This document shows, piece by piece, positions 1 through 8,726 of a stretch of 64,000 nt of DNA. Every line of letters starts with the position of its first letter. Positions within the stretch are counted from its first letter, which is position 1. The stretch is from Nocardioides sp. 503 (lineage in GTDB: Bacteria > Actinomycetota > Actinomycetes > Propionibacteriales > Nocardioidaceae), in assembly GCF_004522095.1 (NCBI RefSeq), contig NZ_SPUI01000003.1:372001-436000 (forward strand), read 5' to 3'. The translations under genes and the position numbers were made by a program. A model generated the notes under the pieces. That model ran no database searches. It was not told where the DNA came from and saw only the letters and a program-made list of their open reading frames with translations.

Positions 1-366
1 CGGATCTTCCCGATCTCCAACTGGACCGAGCTGGACGTCTGGGACTACATCGGTCGCGAAGGCATCGAGATCCCGCCCATCTACTTCTCCCACCAGCGCC
101 GCGTCTTCGAGCGCGACGGCATGCTGATGAGCGAGACCCCGCTCAACCCGCTGCGCGCAGGCGAGGTGGCCGAGGAGCGCACCGTCCGCTTCCGCACCTG
201 CGGCGACATCACCCTGACCGGGTGCGTGGAGTCCACCGCGTCCACCATCCCCGAGATCATCGCGGAGGTGTCGATCGCCAAGCTCACCGAGCGGGGCGCG
301 ACCCGCGGCGACGACCGGTTCTCCGAAGCAGCCATGGAAGACCGCAAGAAGGAAGGCTACTTCTGA
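1..366 (+). CDS. cysD: Sulfate adenylyltransferase subunit 2, C-terminal part
   Basis: Only the last 121 codons lie in the window; the gene starts upstream. CysD is the catalytic ATP-pyrophosphatase subunit of ATP sulfurylase, which with CysN makes adenosine 5'-phosphosulfate in cytoplasmic sulfate assimilation. The visible part has the conserved tail of the family: NWTELDVWDYI near the start, PPIYFSHQR, then RFRTCGDITLTG and the terminal DRKKEGYF. The stop codon shares one base with the ATG of the next gene (TGATG at 364-368), so the two subunits are translationally coupled. Family membership is clear from the C-terminal motifs; the N-terminal P-loop is outside the window. Confidence 0.95.
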   Translation, partial: RIFPISNWTELDVWDYIGREGIEIPPIYFSHQRRVFERDGMLMSETPLNPLRAGEVAEERTVRFRTCGDITLTGCVESTASTIPEIIAEVSIAKLTERGATRGDDRFSEAAMEDRKKEGYF

Positions 367-1649
367 TGCCCGACGCCACCGACTCCATCACGGCCAACAT
401 GGACATGCTCCGCTTCGCCACGGCCGGCTCGGTCGACGACGGCAAGTCCACCCTGATCGGGCGGCTCCTCCTCGACTCCAAGTCGATCTTCGAGGACCAG
501 CTGGAGGCCGTCCAGGCCACCAGCGTCTCCAAGGGCTACGACTACACCGACCTGGCCCTGCTGACCGACGGTCTGCGCTCCGAGCGCGAGCAGGGCATCA
601 CGATCGACGTCGCCTACCGCTACTTCGCCACTCCGGCACGCAAGTTCATCATCGCCGACACCCCCGGGCACGTGCAGTACACCCGCAACATGGTCACGGG
701 CGCCTCCACCGCAGACCTCGGCCTGGTCCTCGTCGACGCCCGCCAGGGCCTCACCGAGCAGTCGCGCCGCCACGCAGTGATCCTGTCGCTGCTCCGGGTC
801 CCCCACCTCGTGCTCGCGGTCAACAAGATGGATCTCGTTGACTTCTCGCAGGAGGTCTACGACAAGATCCATGCCGAGTTCACGACGTTCGCGACCAAGC
901 TCAACATCCCCGACCTCGAGGTCATCCCGATCTCGGCGCTGGCCGGCGACAACGTCGTCAACCGCTCCGAGAACATGGACTGGTACTCCGGCCCCACGCT
1001 CATGCACCACCTCGAGAACGTCCACGTGGCCTCCGACCGCGACCTGGTCGACGTCCGCTTTCCGGTCCAGTACGTCGTACGGCCCAAGTCCGACGAGCAC
1101 CACGACTACCGCGGCTACGGCGGCATGGTCGCGGGCGGCGTGCTCAAGCCCGGCGACGAGGTCGTGGTCCTGCCCAGCGGCATGACGTCGAAGATCGCCG
1201 GCATCGACCTGTTCGACCAGGAGATCACCGAGGCCTTCCCGCCCATGTCGGTGACGGTGCGCCTCGAGGACGACGTGGACGTCTCGCGCGGCGACATGAT
1301 TGCCCGCCCGGCCAACGCTCCCAAGCCCAGCCAGGACATCGACGCGATGATCTGCTGGATGGCCGACGCCCCGCTCAAGCCCCGCCAGAAGCTGGCGATC
1401 AAGCATACGACCCGCTCCGCCCGGACGCTGGTGAAGGACATCCAGTACCGCCTGGACGTCAACACCCTGCACCGCGACCAGGAGACCAAGGAGCTCGGGC
1501 GCAACGAGATCGGTCGCGTTCAGCTGCGCACCACGGTGCCGCTGCTGTGCGACCCCTACTCGAAGAACCGGACCACGGGTTCGTTCATCCTCATCGACGA
1601 GGCCACCGGCATCACTGTTGGGGCCGGAATGATCAACTCCGGCGCGTAA
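366..1649 (+). CDS. cysN: Sulfate adenylyltransferase subunit 1 (GTPase)
   Basis: 427-residue GTP-binding subunit of ATP sulfurylase; GTP hydrolysis drives APS formation by CysD. It has the translation-factor G domain: P-loop GSVDDGKST (21-29), switch region with RSEREQGITIDVAYRYF, DTPGH (98-102) and NKMD (153-156), followed by EF-Tu-like beta-barrel domains. There is no C-terminal APS kinase domain, so this is a stand-alone CysN rather than a CysNC fusion. An open frame extends upstream to 222, but the ATG at 366 overlaps the cysD stop and gives the normal N-terminus; the extension would lie wholly inside cysD. Co-transcribed with cysD. Confidence 0.96.
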   Translation: MPDATDSITANMDMLRFATAGSVDDGKSTLIGRLLLDSKSIFEDQLEAVQATSVSKGYDYTDLALLTDGLRSEREQGITIDVAYRYFATPARKFIIADTPGHVQYTRNMVTGASTADLGLVLVDARQGLTEQSRRHAVILSLLRVPHLVLAVNKMDLVDFSQEVYDKIHAEFTTFATKLNIPDLEVIPISALAGDNVVNRSENMDWYSGPTLMHHLENVHVASDRDLVDVRFPVQYVVRPKSDEHHDYRGYGGMVAGGVLKPGDEVVVLPSGMTSKIAGIDLFDQEITEAFPPMSVTVRLEDDVDVSRGDMIARPANAPKPSQDIDAMICWMADAPLKPRQKLAIKHTTRSARTLVKDIQYRLDVNTLHRDQETKELGRNEIGRVQLRTTVPLLCDPYSKNRTTGSFILIDEATGITVGAGMINSGA

Positions 1650-1718
1650 CTTGTCGCACCACTCTCGCGTCGTTGAGACGCCGCAGAGATACCGGGACGC
1701 GGGTAGGCGGAAACTGCA

Positions 1719-3008
1719 GTGGTAGGCGCCGCTTCCAGCAGCCCCCGGCGAGCGGTTCTTTCCATTGCGGCGGGAACGGGGGCGGCAAACCTCATCGTCG
1801 TCGCGGGTTCCCCCGTCATTGCGTACCTCTTCACGCCGTCGGAGTTCGGCACGTTCTCTAGCATCGCCGCAGTCGCGTTCATTCTCACTCCACTCCTCTC
1901 GTTACGCCTCGAGTTAGCAGTTCCCCTTGCTGAGGACGAAGTTGATAGCCGCACCTTGGTGGTCGTCGGCTGCGCGTGCTCACTCGTCCTTGGAGGGATC
2001 GTCGCCACTGCGCTCCTCACGATCAGCTTGGCCACTGGTAACGCGCTCTCCCACTGGGCCTGGACCGCTCCCCTCATAGCGGCGCCCATGGCCGTATTCC
2101 AGCTGTTGAACGCCCTCGCCATCCGCTCCCAGCGCTACGGTGCGATCGCCATCAGGAACGTCACCGTCGGCCTGGCCACCCTTGCTCTCCAGGTCGCATT
2201 GGGTGCTGCTGGTCTTGGTGTCAGTGGCCTGCTTCTCGGGTGGGGGCTCGGGCAGCTGGCTGGAGCGTTGTCTCTGCTCCGGAAGAGCGGTTTGAGCGAT
2301 GCGAGCGCACGACAGAGCTACACCCTTCGCCAGGGCAAGGCGATCCTTCGGCGATTCCGACACGTTCCGACGGTCCTGGCGCCGGCCGGCGCACTCAACG
2401 TCATGGGATTGCAGTTGCCCGTCATCCTCCTCGCTGCACTTCACGGACCTGACGTGGCCGGGCAGTTTGGATTGACCCAGCGAGTCTTGACCGCCCCGGT
2501 GGCTCTGATTGGTCTAGCCGTCGCTCAGGTGTACCTGGGAAGTCTTGCTGCTGTGCGCCGAGCGGGCGGCGAGCCGCCCGTACGCGTGTTCCGTGATGCC
2601 ACGCGCCAACTGGCTGTCATTGGCGCCATCGGCACAGCCGTCCTTCTCGTGTTCAGCGAGCCCCTCTTCCTATGGGTCTATGGAAGCTCGTGGGCCACCA
2701 GCGGACAAATGGCACGCATGCTGAGCATCGCCTTGCTGTTCCAGATCGTCGCGTCGCCCTTGTCGCAGACCCTGGTGGTCTACGGAAGACACAAGACGCA
2801 GTTGGCCTGGGACTCCAGCCGACTGCTCATCGTCGGATCGACGGTGTACTTCAGTAGTGCGTTGGGAGCCTCTCCCGTGCAGACGGTCGCCGGACTCTCC
2901 CTGGCCACAGCCGCCACCTATGCCCTGTCGTGGTACTTGTCCTGGCGAACGCTGGCCGTTGCGCACGCGCAATGGAGCCAAGAGCGGCCGCCTCGCCAGC
3001 TCGCGTGA
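1719..3008 (+). CDS. Wzx-like polysaccharide flippase
   Basis: 429-residue multi-spanning membrane protein of the MATE-like polysaccharide transporter superfamily (Wzx/RfbX). It probably flips undecaprenyl-linked repeat units across the membrane. Support: an N-terminal amphipathic stretch followed by TGAANLIVVAGSPVIAYLFTPSEFG, where the family has its helix 1 and 'P.(E/D)FG' motif, and about twelve hydrophobic segments to the C-terminus. GTG start at 1719, about 70 bp after cysN. It converges with the glycosyltransferase at 3046, so it is the plus-strand arm of the polysaccharide locus. Base composition looks less GC-rich than the cys genes, suggesting acquired DNA. The substrate cannot be told from sequence. 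Confidence 0.85.
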   Translation: MVGAASSSPRRAVLSIAAGTGAANLIVVAGSPVIAYLFTPSEFGTFSSIAAVAFILTPLLSLRLELAVPLAEDEVDSRTLVVVGCACSLVLGGIVATALLTISLATGNALSHWAWTAPLIAAPMAVFQLLNALAIRSQRYGAIAIRNVTVGLATLALQVALGAAGLGVSGLLLGWGLGQLAGALSLLRKSGLSDASARQSYTLRQGKAILRRFRHVPTVLAPAGALNVMGLQLPVILLAALHGPDVAGQFGLTQRVLTAPVALIGLAVAQVYLGSLAAVRRAGGEPPVRVFRDATRQLAVIGAIGTAVLLVFSEPLFLWVYGSSWATSGQMARMLSIALLFQIVASPLSQTLVVYGRHKTQLAWDSSRLLIVGSTVYFSSALGASPVQTVAGLSLATAATYALSWYLSWRTLAVAHAQWSQERPPRQLA

Positions 3009-3045
3009 GCAGTGAACGAGCGATCCATGCGCACAGGCCGCGGAC

Positions 3046-4224
3046 TCACTGATACAGCCCGACGTGCTCCAGCACCTGGCGCGCAATCCCGGCACCACTG
3101 AACCTTGCGTTGCGCCTCGCGCGCTCGTCTCGCCGCTCGTCTGCGCGATCCTCACGGGAGTACTCATCGAGCGCGCGCGCCAAGCCGTCGACGCCCGTCT
3201 GCGTCTCAAAATACCTACCCGTGCCGGGTTCAACCAGATGTCCCACCCACTCGTTGTGAGGAAGCACGACGAAGAGTCCGGTGCCCATAGCTTGCTGAAT
3301 GGAGATGGCTGGCAGCCGCGGCCAGACACCGATATCAGCCGCGTTGTACAAGGCGTTCAGACTTTCGGCATCTCGAAAGTCTAGAACCTCGACGGGGCAG
3401 GCGTCCTGGCCACGGGCAGCGACCATCGCGCGGATCTCCTCGCTGTACTCAGAAGAGTCAGCGCCGACAAGGAAAACGCGGAGGTTGACGTCCTGACGAC
3501 TTGTGAGGTCGACCGCATTGACGATGTCTTCGATTCCCTTGTATCGCTGAAACTTGCCCACAGTGACGATGAGCACGTCGTCCTCGCCTAAGCCCAACTG
3601 AGACCTCGTAGCACGACGGAGCTCGGCGTTGTGAAAGAACCTGTCTGCGTCGTACGCGAGAGGCAGTACGTCCGCTGGCGTCTTGCCGAAGAAGCCGCGC
3701 AACCGAGTGATCGTGTCTGGTGTGTATCCGTAGGCGTGCACGGCACGCGAATTCACGTAACGGTAGGCAACGCCCTTCGAGATGGTGAACGCAACCCACT
3801 TCAAGGCCTGTTTCCACTGGGGCAGCGCCAGCCACATTGCGGCATTGTCGCCGTAGAGCGCGACGCGCCTCTTGCCCGCGGAGGCGAGTGACGCAGCGAT
3901 GGGCAAGCCCTGGCCTGGCATCACCTGGACCACCAGATCGTGATCTGAGCGTCGTAGGTACGACACGGCCAGGGACGACCAGACCATGGACCGGACCTCC
4001 CGCACCGGGAACCTCGTCACAGTGACTCCGTTCTCGATCGTCGTGCCTGAGTCGTAGCCACGATCACGCCCCAGCTTCTCCAAGTGAGCATCGTTGAAGA
4101 TCGGAGAAACTCGATCCCCTGCAATCACTTCAACCTCGCCATAGCGGGAGAACGCCTCGGCCAAGGCAACCTCTTGGTAGCCGCTGAACCAGTCGAAGTA
4201 GCCGCAGACCAGAGCGATACGCAC
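3046..4224 (-). CDS. Glycosyltransferase family 4 protein
   Basis: 392-residue GT-B glycosyltransferase, last gene of the polysaccharide operon. The N-terminal acceptor domain begins RIALVCGYFDWFSGYQE. The C-terminal donor-binding domain has VGKFQRYKGIEDIVNAV, then a region ending in PRLPAISIQQAMGTGLFVV, matching the GT4 'G..E...E' nucleotide-sugar-binding area. The frame is open to 4305, but the GTG at 4224 lies one base past the upstream stop (4226-4228) and directly precedes the Rossmann strand, so I use it; the longer form would overlap the acyltransferase by about 80 bp. Sugar and linkage are unknown. Composition is visibly less GC-rich than the chromosome around it. Confidence 0.85.
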   Translation of the reverse strand: MRIALVCGYFDWFSGYQEVALAEAFSRYGEVEVIAGDRVSPIFNDAHLEKLGRDRGYDSGTTIENGVTVTRFPVREVRSMVWSSLAVSYLRRSDHDLVVQVMPGQGLPIAASLASAGKRRVALYGDNAAMWLALPQWKQALKWVAFTISKGVAYRYVNSRAVHAYGYTPDTITRLRGFFGKTPADVLPLAYDADRFFHNAELRRATRSQLGLGEDDVLIVTVGKFQRYKGIEDIVNAVDLTSRQDVNLRVFLVGADSSEYSEEIRAMVAARGQDACPVEVLDFRDAESLNALYNAADIGVWPRLPAISIQQAMGTGLFVVLPHNEWVGHLVEPGTGRYFETQTGVDGLARALDEYSREDRADERRDERARRNARFSGAGIARQVLEHVGLYQ

Positions 4225-4225
4225 G

Positions 4226-4786
4226 TCAGTCTCCCCGAAGCTCACCGGCGAACCGCGGCGCCAGCAGCGGTCCATCCAGCACTCGTGAGTGCTCCGCCTC
4301 TTCACGCTGACTGCTGAACCGGTCGCCGATCTTGGTCGCCGGTACGCCTGCGACCACGGAGAAGGGCGGGACGTCCTTGGTGACGACGGCGTTGGCAGCC
4401 ACGATCGAGCCGCGCCCTAGCCGCACACCGCGCCTGATGATGGCGCGATACCCCACCCAGACATCGTCCTCGATCTCGGTCCTGCTCTGTCTGGGTCTGC
4501 CTGAGAACTGCATGGGAGTGCCCACAAGGTCGGTGACATGGTCGTCCCCCACAATGGCGACGTGGCTCGCGAGCATGGTGTAGCGACCGATCGTCACACC
4601 GGGGTCGATCTGGCAACCTGGCGCGACGAAGACGTACTCCGCGCAGGTGAGGTCCTTGGCTACCACCGCCGTTGCGTGCACGTATGCCGTCGGATGGACA
4701 GCCTTGAGGCCCTTCCTCACATGAATGGCCTTGTTCCGAAGCACGCGCAGGTTCTGACCTAGTCCGCTGTCGCGTGAGAGCCTCAT
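4226..4786 (-). CDS. Left-handed beta-helix (hexapeptide repeat) acyltransferase
   Basis: 186-residue acyltransferase of the LbH/hexapeptide family, likely an O- or N-acetyltransferase decorating the surface glycan. It shows isoleucine-patch repeats (VHPTAYVHATAVV, GCQIDPGVTIGRYTMLASHV, IEDDVWVGYRAIIRRGVRLG, GSIVAANAVVTKDV) and the family-end motif VVAGVPATKIG. It resembles CatB/WbbJ-type enzymes and lacks the extra N-terminal domain of PglD. ATG at 4786 overlaps the stop of the epimerase gene as ATGA; an in-frame ATG at 4813 would overlap further and is less likely. The acceptor sugar is unknown. Confidence 0.85.
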   Translation of the reverse strand: MRLSRDSGLGQNLRVLRNKAIHVRKGLKAVHPTAYVHATAVVAKDLTCAEYVFVAPGCQIDPGVTIGRYTMLASHVAIVGDDHVTDLVGTPMQFSGRPRQSRTEIEDDVWVGYRAIIRRGVRLGRGSIVAANAVVTKDVPPFSVVAGVPATKIGDRFSSQREEAEHSRVLDGPLLAPRFAGELRGD

Positions 4787-5913
4787 GTCGCCGACTCCCT
4801 GATGCCAGCCCACGTCTTGTGACGGTGCGCCGTAGAGAGAATGAACCGGTATGTCCTCAGAGACGTGTCAAGCACCTCGTACCCAGCGGGAAGCGCACCT
4901 GACCCCTCACGGGCGAAGTCATCCATGACCGACCGGACGGCTGCGACGACATCGCCGCGGTGCAGTCCTGTCATGATGATCGCGCCGGCGTCCAGGGCTT
5001 CCGGCCGCTCGATGGAGTCTCGGAGGGTAACCGCAGGAAACCCCAGGACGGAGCTCTCTTCCGAGATGGTGCCGCTGTCGGAAAGGACGCACGCGGCCGC
5101 AGTCTGCAGCTTGTTGTAGTCGTGGAAGCCGAAGGGGTCCATGAACTCAATCCCCCTGACCTGATCGAAGTCATCCAATGCCTCCAAACGCTTGCGGGTG
5201 CGGGGATGGGTCGACACCACCACGCGATAGCCCCACTCCTCCCGCACTGCTGAGAGGCAGTCGAGCAGCATCCGGAGCCGGACGGGCGAGTCGACGTTCT
5301 CCTCGCGGTGCGCGCTCACCAGGAAGAACTTGGCCGGCTCCAGCCCGAGCCTCTCCACGACGTCCGAGGAATCGATCTGGCCGCGGTAGTGCTCGAGCAC
5401 CTCTCGCATGGGCGACCCAGTGAGCAGGATTCTCCGTGGATGCAATCCCTCCGCCAGGAGGTTGCGCCGCGCGTGCTCCGTGTAGACGAGGTTGAAGTCG
5501 GCGACATGGTCCACCATCCGGCGGTTCGTCTCCTCCGGGACGTTCTCGTCGAAGCACCGGTTGCCCGCCTCCATGTGGTAGGTCGGGATGCGAAGCCGCT
5601 TCGCCATCACAGCTGCGATACAGCTGTTCGTGTCCCCCAGGACGAGTACGGCGTCCGGCTGCTCGGCCCGCATCACCTCCTCGACGCGGATCAACGTCTC
5701 TCCCAGCACGCGCCCGAGGGTGGAGGTGTCCACCTCTAGGAAGTGATCAGGCTCTCGGAGAGCCAGGTCGTCGAAGAAAACCTGGTTGAGCGAGTAGTCA
5801 TAGTTCTGCCCGGTATGAACCAGGACATGGTCGACCGAGCGGTCCAGGCGCTCGATCACACGGGCGAGGCGAATGATCTCCGGCCTCGTTCCCACCACGG
5901 TCATGACCTTCAT
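4783..5913 (-). CDS. capG: UDP-GlcNAc 2-epimerase family, probable CapG/FnlC for UDP-L-FucNAc
   Basis: 376-residue non-hydrolysing UDP-HexNAc 2-epimerase (WecB family). It opens MKVMTVVGTRPEIIRLA and carries HTGQNYDYSLNQVFF, the HMEAGNRCFDENVPEETNR catalytic segment, SAHREENVDSP and SDSGTISEESSVLGFPAVTLR. In general WecB makes UDP-ManNAc. Here it follows capE and capF with 4-nt overlaps, the arrangement of S. aureus capEFG and E. coli fnlABC, where the third enzyme converts UDP-N-acetyl-L-talosamine-type intermediate to UDP-N-acetyl-L-fucosamine. The family call is firm; the CapG role is inferred from the neighbours. Confidence 0.9.
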   Translation of the reverse strand: MKVMTVVGTRPEIIRLARVIERLDRSVDHVLVHTGQNYDYSLNQVFFDDLALREPDHFLEVDTSTLGRVLGETLIRVEEVMRAEQPDAVLVLGDTNSCIAAVMAKRLRIPTYHMEAGNRCFDENVPEETNRRMVDHVADFNLVYTEHARRNLLAEGLHPRRILLTGSPMREVLEHYRGQIDSSDVVERLGLEPAKFFLVSAHREENVDSPVRLRMLLDCLSAVREEWGYRVVVSTHPRTRKRLEALDDFDQVRGIEFMDPFGFHDYNKLQTAAACVLSDSGTISEESSVLGFPAVTLRDSIERPEALDAGAIIMTGLHRGDVVAAVRSVMDDFAREGSGALPAGYEVLDTSLRTYRFILSTAHRHKTWAGIRESAT

Positions 5914-7025
5914 GTGCGGCCTTCCAGAGCGACGACTTCGGGGTACTGATCCGGATTCTCGGGATCGAGGAGCTGATCAGCCCAGAACATGGTGACGAGA
6001 TCCTCGGTGCCGACATTGTTGATGTTGTGCACCCACATGGTGGGCATGTCGACGAACCCTGGCCGCTCTCCGTCGAGGCGAAAGGTCACCACGTCGTCCG
6101 TCAACAGGCGACGCAAGGAAATCTCCGCCTGTCCTCTCACGACAAAGAACCTCTCCACCTTGTGCAGGTGGTAGTGATCCCCACGTGTGAAACCCGGACG
6201 AGTGGTCGACACGAAGGCCTGACCCGTCCCTCCGTGGCTCCGTGCGGTCTCAACGAGCACCCCGCGGTCGTCGGCGTGTACCTGCGGATAGAAGGGGAAC
6301 GCCTGCGGAAACGTGTAGGACCTGTAGGTGTTGAAGAGGTCGACGAGGAACTGCTCGCTCAGGTCCGGCACCTCGCCACGCGAGTAGAGGTCACGGAAGC
6401 CAACCAGCAGGTCCAGCACCTCGGAGACGAGGCGGCGTTCGGCCCGAGGCCGGATCTGGACGTTCTGCTCCCCCTGCATCGCCTCGATCAGGCACTCGGC
6501 TGCAGCCTGCGCGTGAAGCAGCGGGATCTCCTTGTCCCCCACGACCGACGGCGAGCCGCCCTCGGCCAGCACACTGCAGAAGGTCGCCACGAAGGAGTTG
6601 TAGTGCGGCTTCCCATGCTCACCGAACAGGTTGGGAAGCAGGACGTCGGCCAGAGAACCGCCCACTCGTGCCGCGGCCTCCGCCAGCATTCCAGCCGCCA
6701 CCCTCTTGCCGGCGCCGTACGGGCTGTCTTCTAGCTCGGCTTGGATCGAGTTGGCGTAGACCAACCGCATCGGCCGCCCCGAGGCCACAACTCCGGCAGC
6801 CACCGCGCGAGCGAGGTCCTCATTGCCCTGTCGCACCGCCTCGTCCGACTCGGCGCGGTTGACCCCCGCGATATGGATCACAACGTCAGCGCTCGCGATG
6901 GCCCTTTCGAGGTCTGCCTGGTCTTCACGACCCAGGCGTGTCGCGTCGATCCCGTGCATGGCGCGTAGGCGGCATGCGGTGTGCCAGCCGAGGAAGCCGT
7001 AGCCACCCGTGATGACAACCCTCAC
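5910..7025 (-). CDS. capF: Bifunctional CapF/WbjC: SDR reductase plus cupin
   Basis: 371 residues in two domains. An NAD(P)-binding extended-SDR domain begins VVITGGYGFLGWHTACRLRA and has SPYGAGKR as the YxxxK-type segment. A C-terminal cupin from about residue 245 contains GFTRGDHYHLHKVERFFVVRGQAEI, a metal-binding H.H...E pattern. This architecture is diagnostic for CapF/WbjC/FnlB, the second enzyme of UDP-L-FucNAc synthesis: the cupin epimerises at C3 and the SDR domain reduces the 4-keto group. Start ATG at 7025 overlaps the capE stop by 4 nt. Confidence 0.93.
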   Translation of the reverse strand: MRVVITGGYGFLGWHTACRLRAMHGIDATRLGREDQADLERAIASADVVIHIAGVNRAESDEAVRQGNEDLARAVAAGVVASGRPMRLVYANSIQAELEDSPYGAGKRVAAGMLAEAAARVGGSLADVLLPNLFGEHGKPHYNSFVATFCSVLAEGGSPSVVGDKEIPLLHAQAAAECLIEAMQGEQNVQIRPRAERRLVSEVLDLLVGFRDLYSRGEVPDLSEQFLVDLFNTYRSYTFPQAFPFYPQVHADDRGVLVETARSHGGTGQAFVSTTRPGFTRGDHYHLHKVERFFVVRGQAEISLRRLLTDDVVTFRLDGERPGFVDMPTMWVHNINNVGTEDLVTMFWADQLLDPENPDQYPEVVALEGRT

Positions 7026-8062
7026 GCGGTCGACTCCACCGGTCGCCCCGCAGCAGCCAGCTCGCGCCGAATGGCAGGAAGAGTGAGCAACAACGTCTTG
7101 ACGCCCTCCACGTCCAGGCGCTCCGTGTTGTGAGAGGTGTAGTCGTGGTCGATCAGCTCCCGCTCGCCCTCTTCGAAGAAGAGTTCGTACTCCAACGAGC
7201 GCGCGTCGAGGGGCACCCGGTAGTAGTCGCCGTGGTCGTCGGCCTTCTGCAGCTCCTCTCGGCTCAGCAGCGACTCGTACAGCTTCTCGCCGTGGCGCGT
7301 GCCAAGGATGCGGATCTCGGGGTTCTCGACGCCGAAGAGAGACGCCACCGCCAGAGCGAGGTCCTTGACCGTGCTTGCCGGCGCCTTGCGCACGAAGAGG
7401 TCGCCCGGCTTCGCCTGGGTGAAGGCGTACTCGACCAGATCGACCGACTCGTCCAAGGACATGAGGAAGCGAGTCATCGTGGGGTCCGTCACCGTCAACG
7501 GCTTGCCCGTGCGCAGCTGCTCGACGAAGACCGGGATGACCGATCCACGGCTGTACATGACGTTGCCGTAGCGGGTGATCGAGACGATCGGCCCATCCTC
7601 ACCGCGGTGGCGCGCGTGCGCCTGCGCCACCTTCTCCATCATCGCCTTCGAGATGCCCATGGCATTGATGGGGTAGACCGCCTTGTCGGTGCTCAGGCAG
7701 ACCACCGACTCGACGCCAGCGCGTTCGGCTGCCCTGATCACGTTGTCACTTCCGGTGACGTTCGTGAGCACGGCCTGCTGGGGGAAGAACTCGCAGCTGG
7801 GCACCTGCTTGAGGGCGGCGGCATGGAAGATGTGCTTCACACCGTTGACAGCGTCTTCCACGCTGCGTGAGTCACGGACGTCGCCCACATGGAACTTCAC
7901 CCGCCCGTCCCCGAGCTCGCGCCGTAGGTGGTCCTGCTTGGCTTCGTCCCTGCTCAGGATCCGGATCTCGTCGATGTCGGTCGCCAGCAGACGACGGACC
8001 ATGGTGGACCCAAACGACCCAGTCCCGCCGGTGACGAGAACTGGGCCACTATTCGAACTCAC
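7022..8062 (-). CDS. capE: CapE: UDP-GlcNAc 4,6-dehydratase/5-epimerase
   Basis: 346-residue extended SDR enzyme starting UDP-N-acetyl-L-fucosamine synthesis. It has the nucleotide motif VLVTGGTGSFGSTMV near the N-terminus, HAAALKQVP, the active-site region STDKAVYPINAMGISKAMMEKV and a C-terminal HGEKLYESLLSREE. These also occur in the inverting dehydratases PseB/FlaA1, but the immediately following capF and capG favour CapE. I take the GTG at 8062, preceded by an AAGGA-type ribosome site; an upstream in-frame start at 8131 would overlap the GNAT gene. First enzyme of the three-gene UDP-L-FucNAc block. Confidence 0.9.
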   Translation of the reverse strand: MSSNSGPVLVTGGTGSFGSTMVRRLLATDIDEIRILSRDEAKQDHLRRELGDGRVKFHVGDVRDSRSVEDAVNGVKHIFHAAALKQVPSCEFFPQQAVLTNVTGSDNVIRAAERAGVESVVCLSTDKAVYPINAMGISKAMMEKVAQAHARHRGEDGPIVSITRYGNVMYSRGSVIPVFVEQLRTGKPLTVTDPTMTRFLMSLDESVDLVEYAFTQAKPGDLFVRKAPASTVKDLALAVASLFGVENPEIRILGTRHGEKLYESLLSREELQKADDHGDYYRVPLDARSLEYELFFEEGERELIDHDYTSHNTERLDVEGVKTLLLTLPAIRRELAAAGRPVESTA

Positions 8063-8117
8063 GGTTCGGTGTTCCTTCCGATTTCGGATCGACCATGCAG
8101 GCAGTTGCGCCCGCGCG

Positions 8118-8726
8118 TCAGACGGCCCCATCCTGCCACGTGTAGCAGTTCATCTTCCGCCCCTCCGGAGTTTCGAAGGAGCCGTGCAACCCCCAGTTCG
8201 CGCCACGGTAGAAGGCGTTCACCCGGTCGTTGTCCTCGCTGTCGGTCGTGAGGTACGCCTCGCCGACGCCGGCCTCGACCACGGATGCCGTCCATGCCTC
8301 CAACAGGCTCTTGGCTGCGCCGGTACCTCGCGCCTCGTCCGCCACGCAGATGGAGCTCAGGAGCGCGCCGGGCACCTCCAAGGGCGTCTGGCCCCGGTAG
8401 GTCACGGCACGGAGAAGGCGGGGCGCGATGCTAGGTCGACGAAGCACGAGCCTGAGGCTCGCAAGAGCGAAGGCGTACCAGCGTCGGATCAGCAGACGGC
8501 GGAAGAAGCCGGCGGGCTGCGTGTGACCGACCGCCACGCCGACCAGCTGACCCGCCTCCGAACGAGCCACGAGCGCGATTCCCTGCGGTTCGAGGAAGGC
8601 CCTGTAGAACTCCCGCAGGAAGGGCTCCCCCAAGCTGCTGAGGAAGAACGAGGGGAAGGCCTTGCGGTGCAGCGCCGCGGCCTCTCGGACGTCGTCCCGG
8701 GTGAGCTCCCTGATCGTCACGTTCAT
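8118..8726 (-). CDS. GNAT family N-acetyltransferase
   Basis: 202 residues with a GNAT core: N-terminal VTIRELTRDDVREAAALHRKAF, a central SSICVADEARGTGAAKSLLEAW segment matching the acetyl-CoA pyrophosphate-binding Q/RxxGxG/A motif, and DRVNAFYRGANWGLHGSFETPEGR near the end. In this operon it most likely acetylates a sugar amine, plausibly the product of the PLP aminotransferase at the operon start, but the substrate cannot be read from sequence. It overlaps the glycosyltransferase stop by 4 nt (8723-8726), so it belongs to the same transcription unit. Confidence 0.8.
   Translation of the reverse strand: MNVTIRELTRDDVREAAALHRKAFPSFFLSSLGEPFLREFYRAFLEPQGIALVARSEAGQLVGVAVGHTQPAGFFRRLLIRRWYAFALASLRLVLRRPSIAPRLLRAVTYRGQTPLEVPGALLSSICVADEARGTGAAKSLLEAWTASVVEAGVGEAYLTTDSEDNDRVNAFYRGANWGLHGSFETPEGRKMNCYTWQDGAV

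Noticed and set aside
7022..8062. CapE as PseB (pseudaminic acid pathway)
   Set aside because: PseB and CapE look alike, but a SDR-cupin CapF and a 2-epimerase follow directly, and no PseI/PseG-type gene is present.
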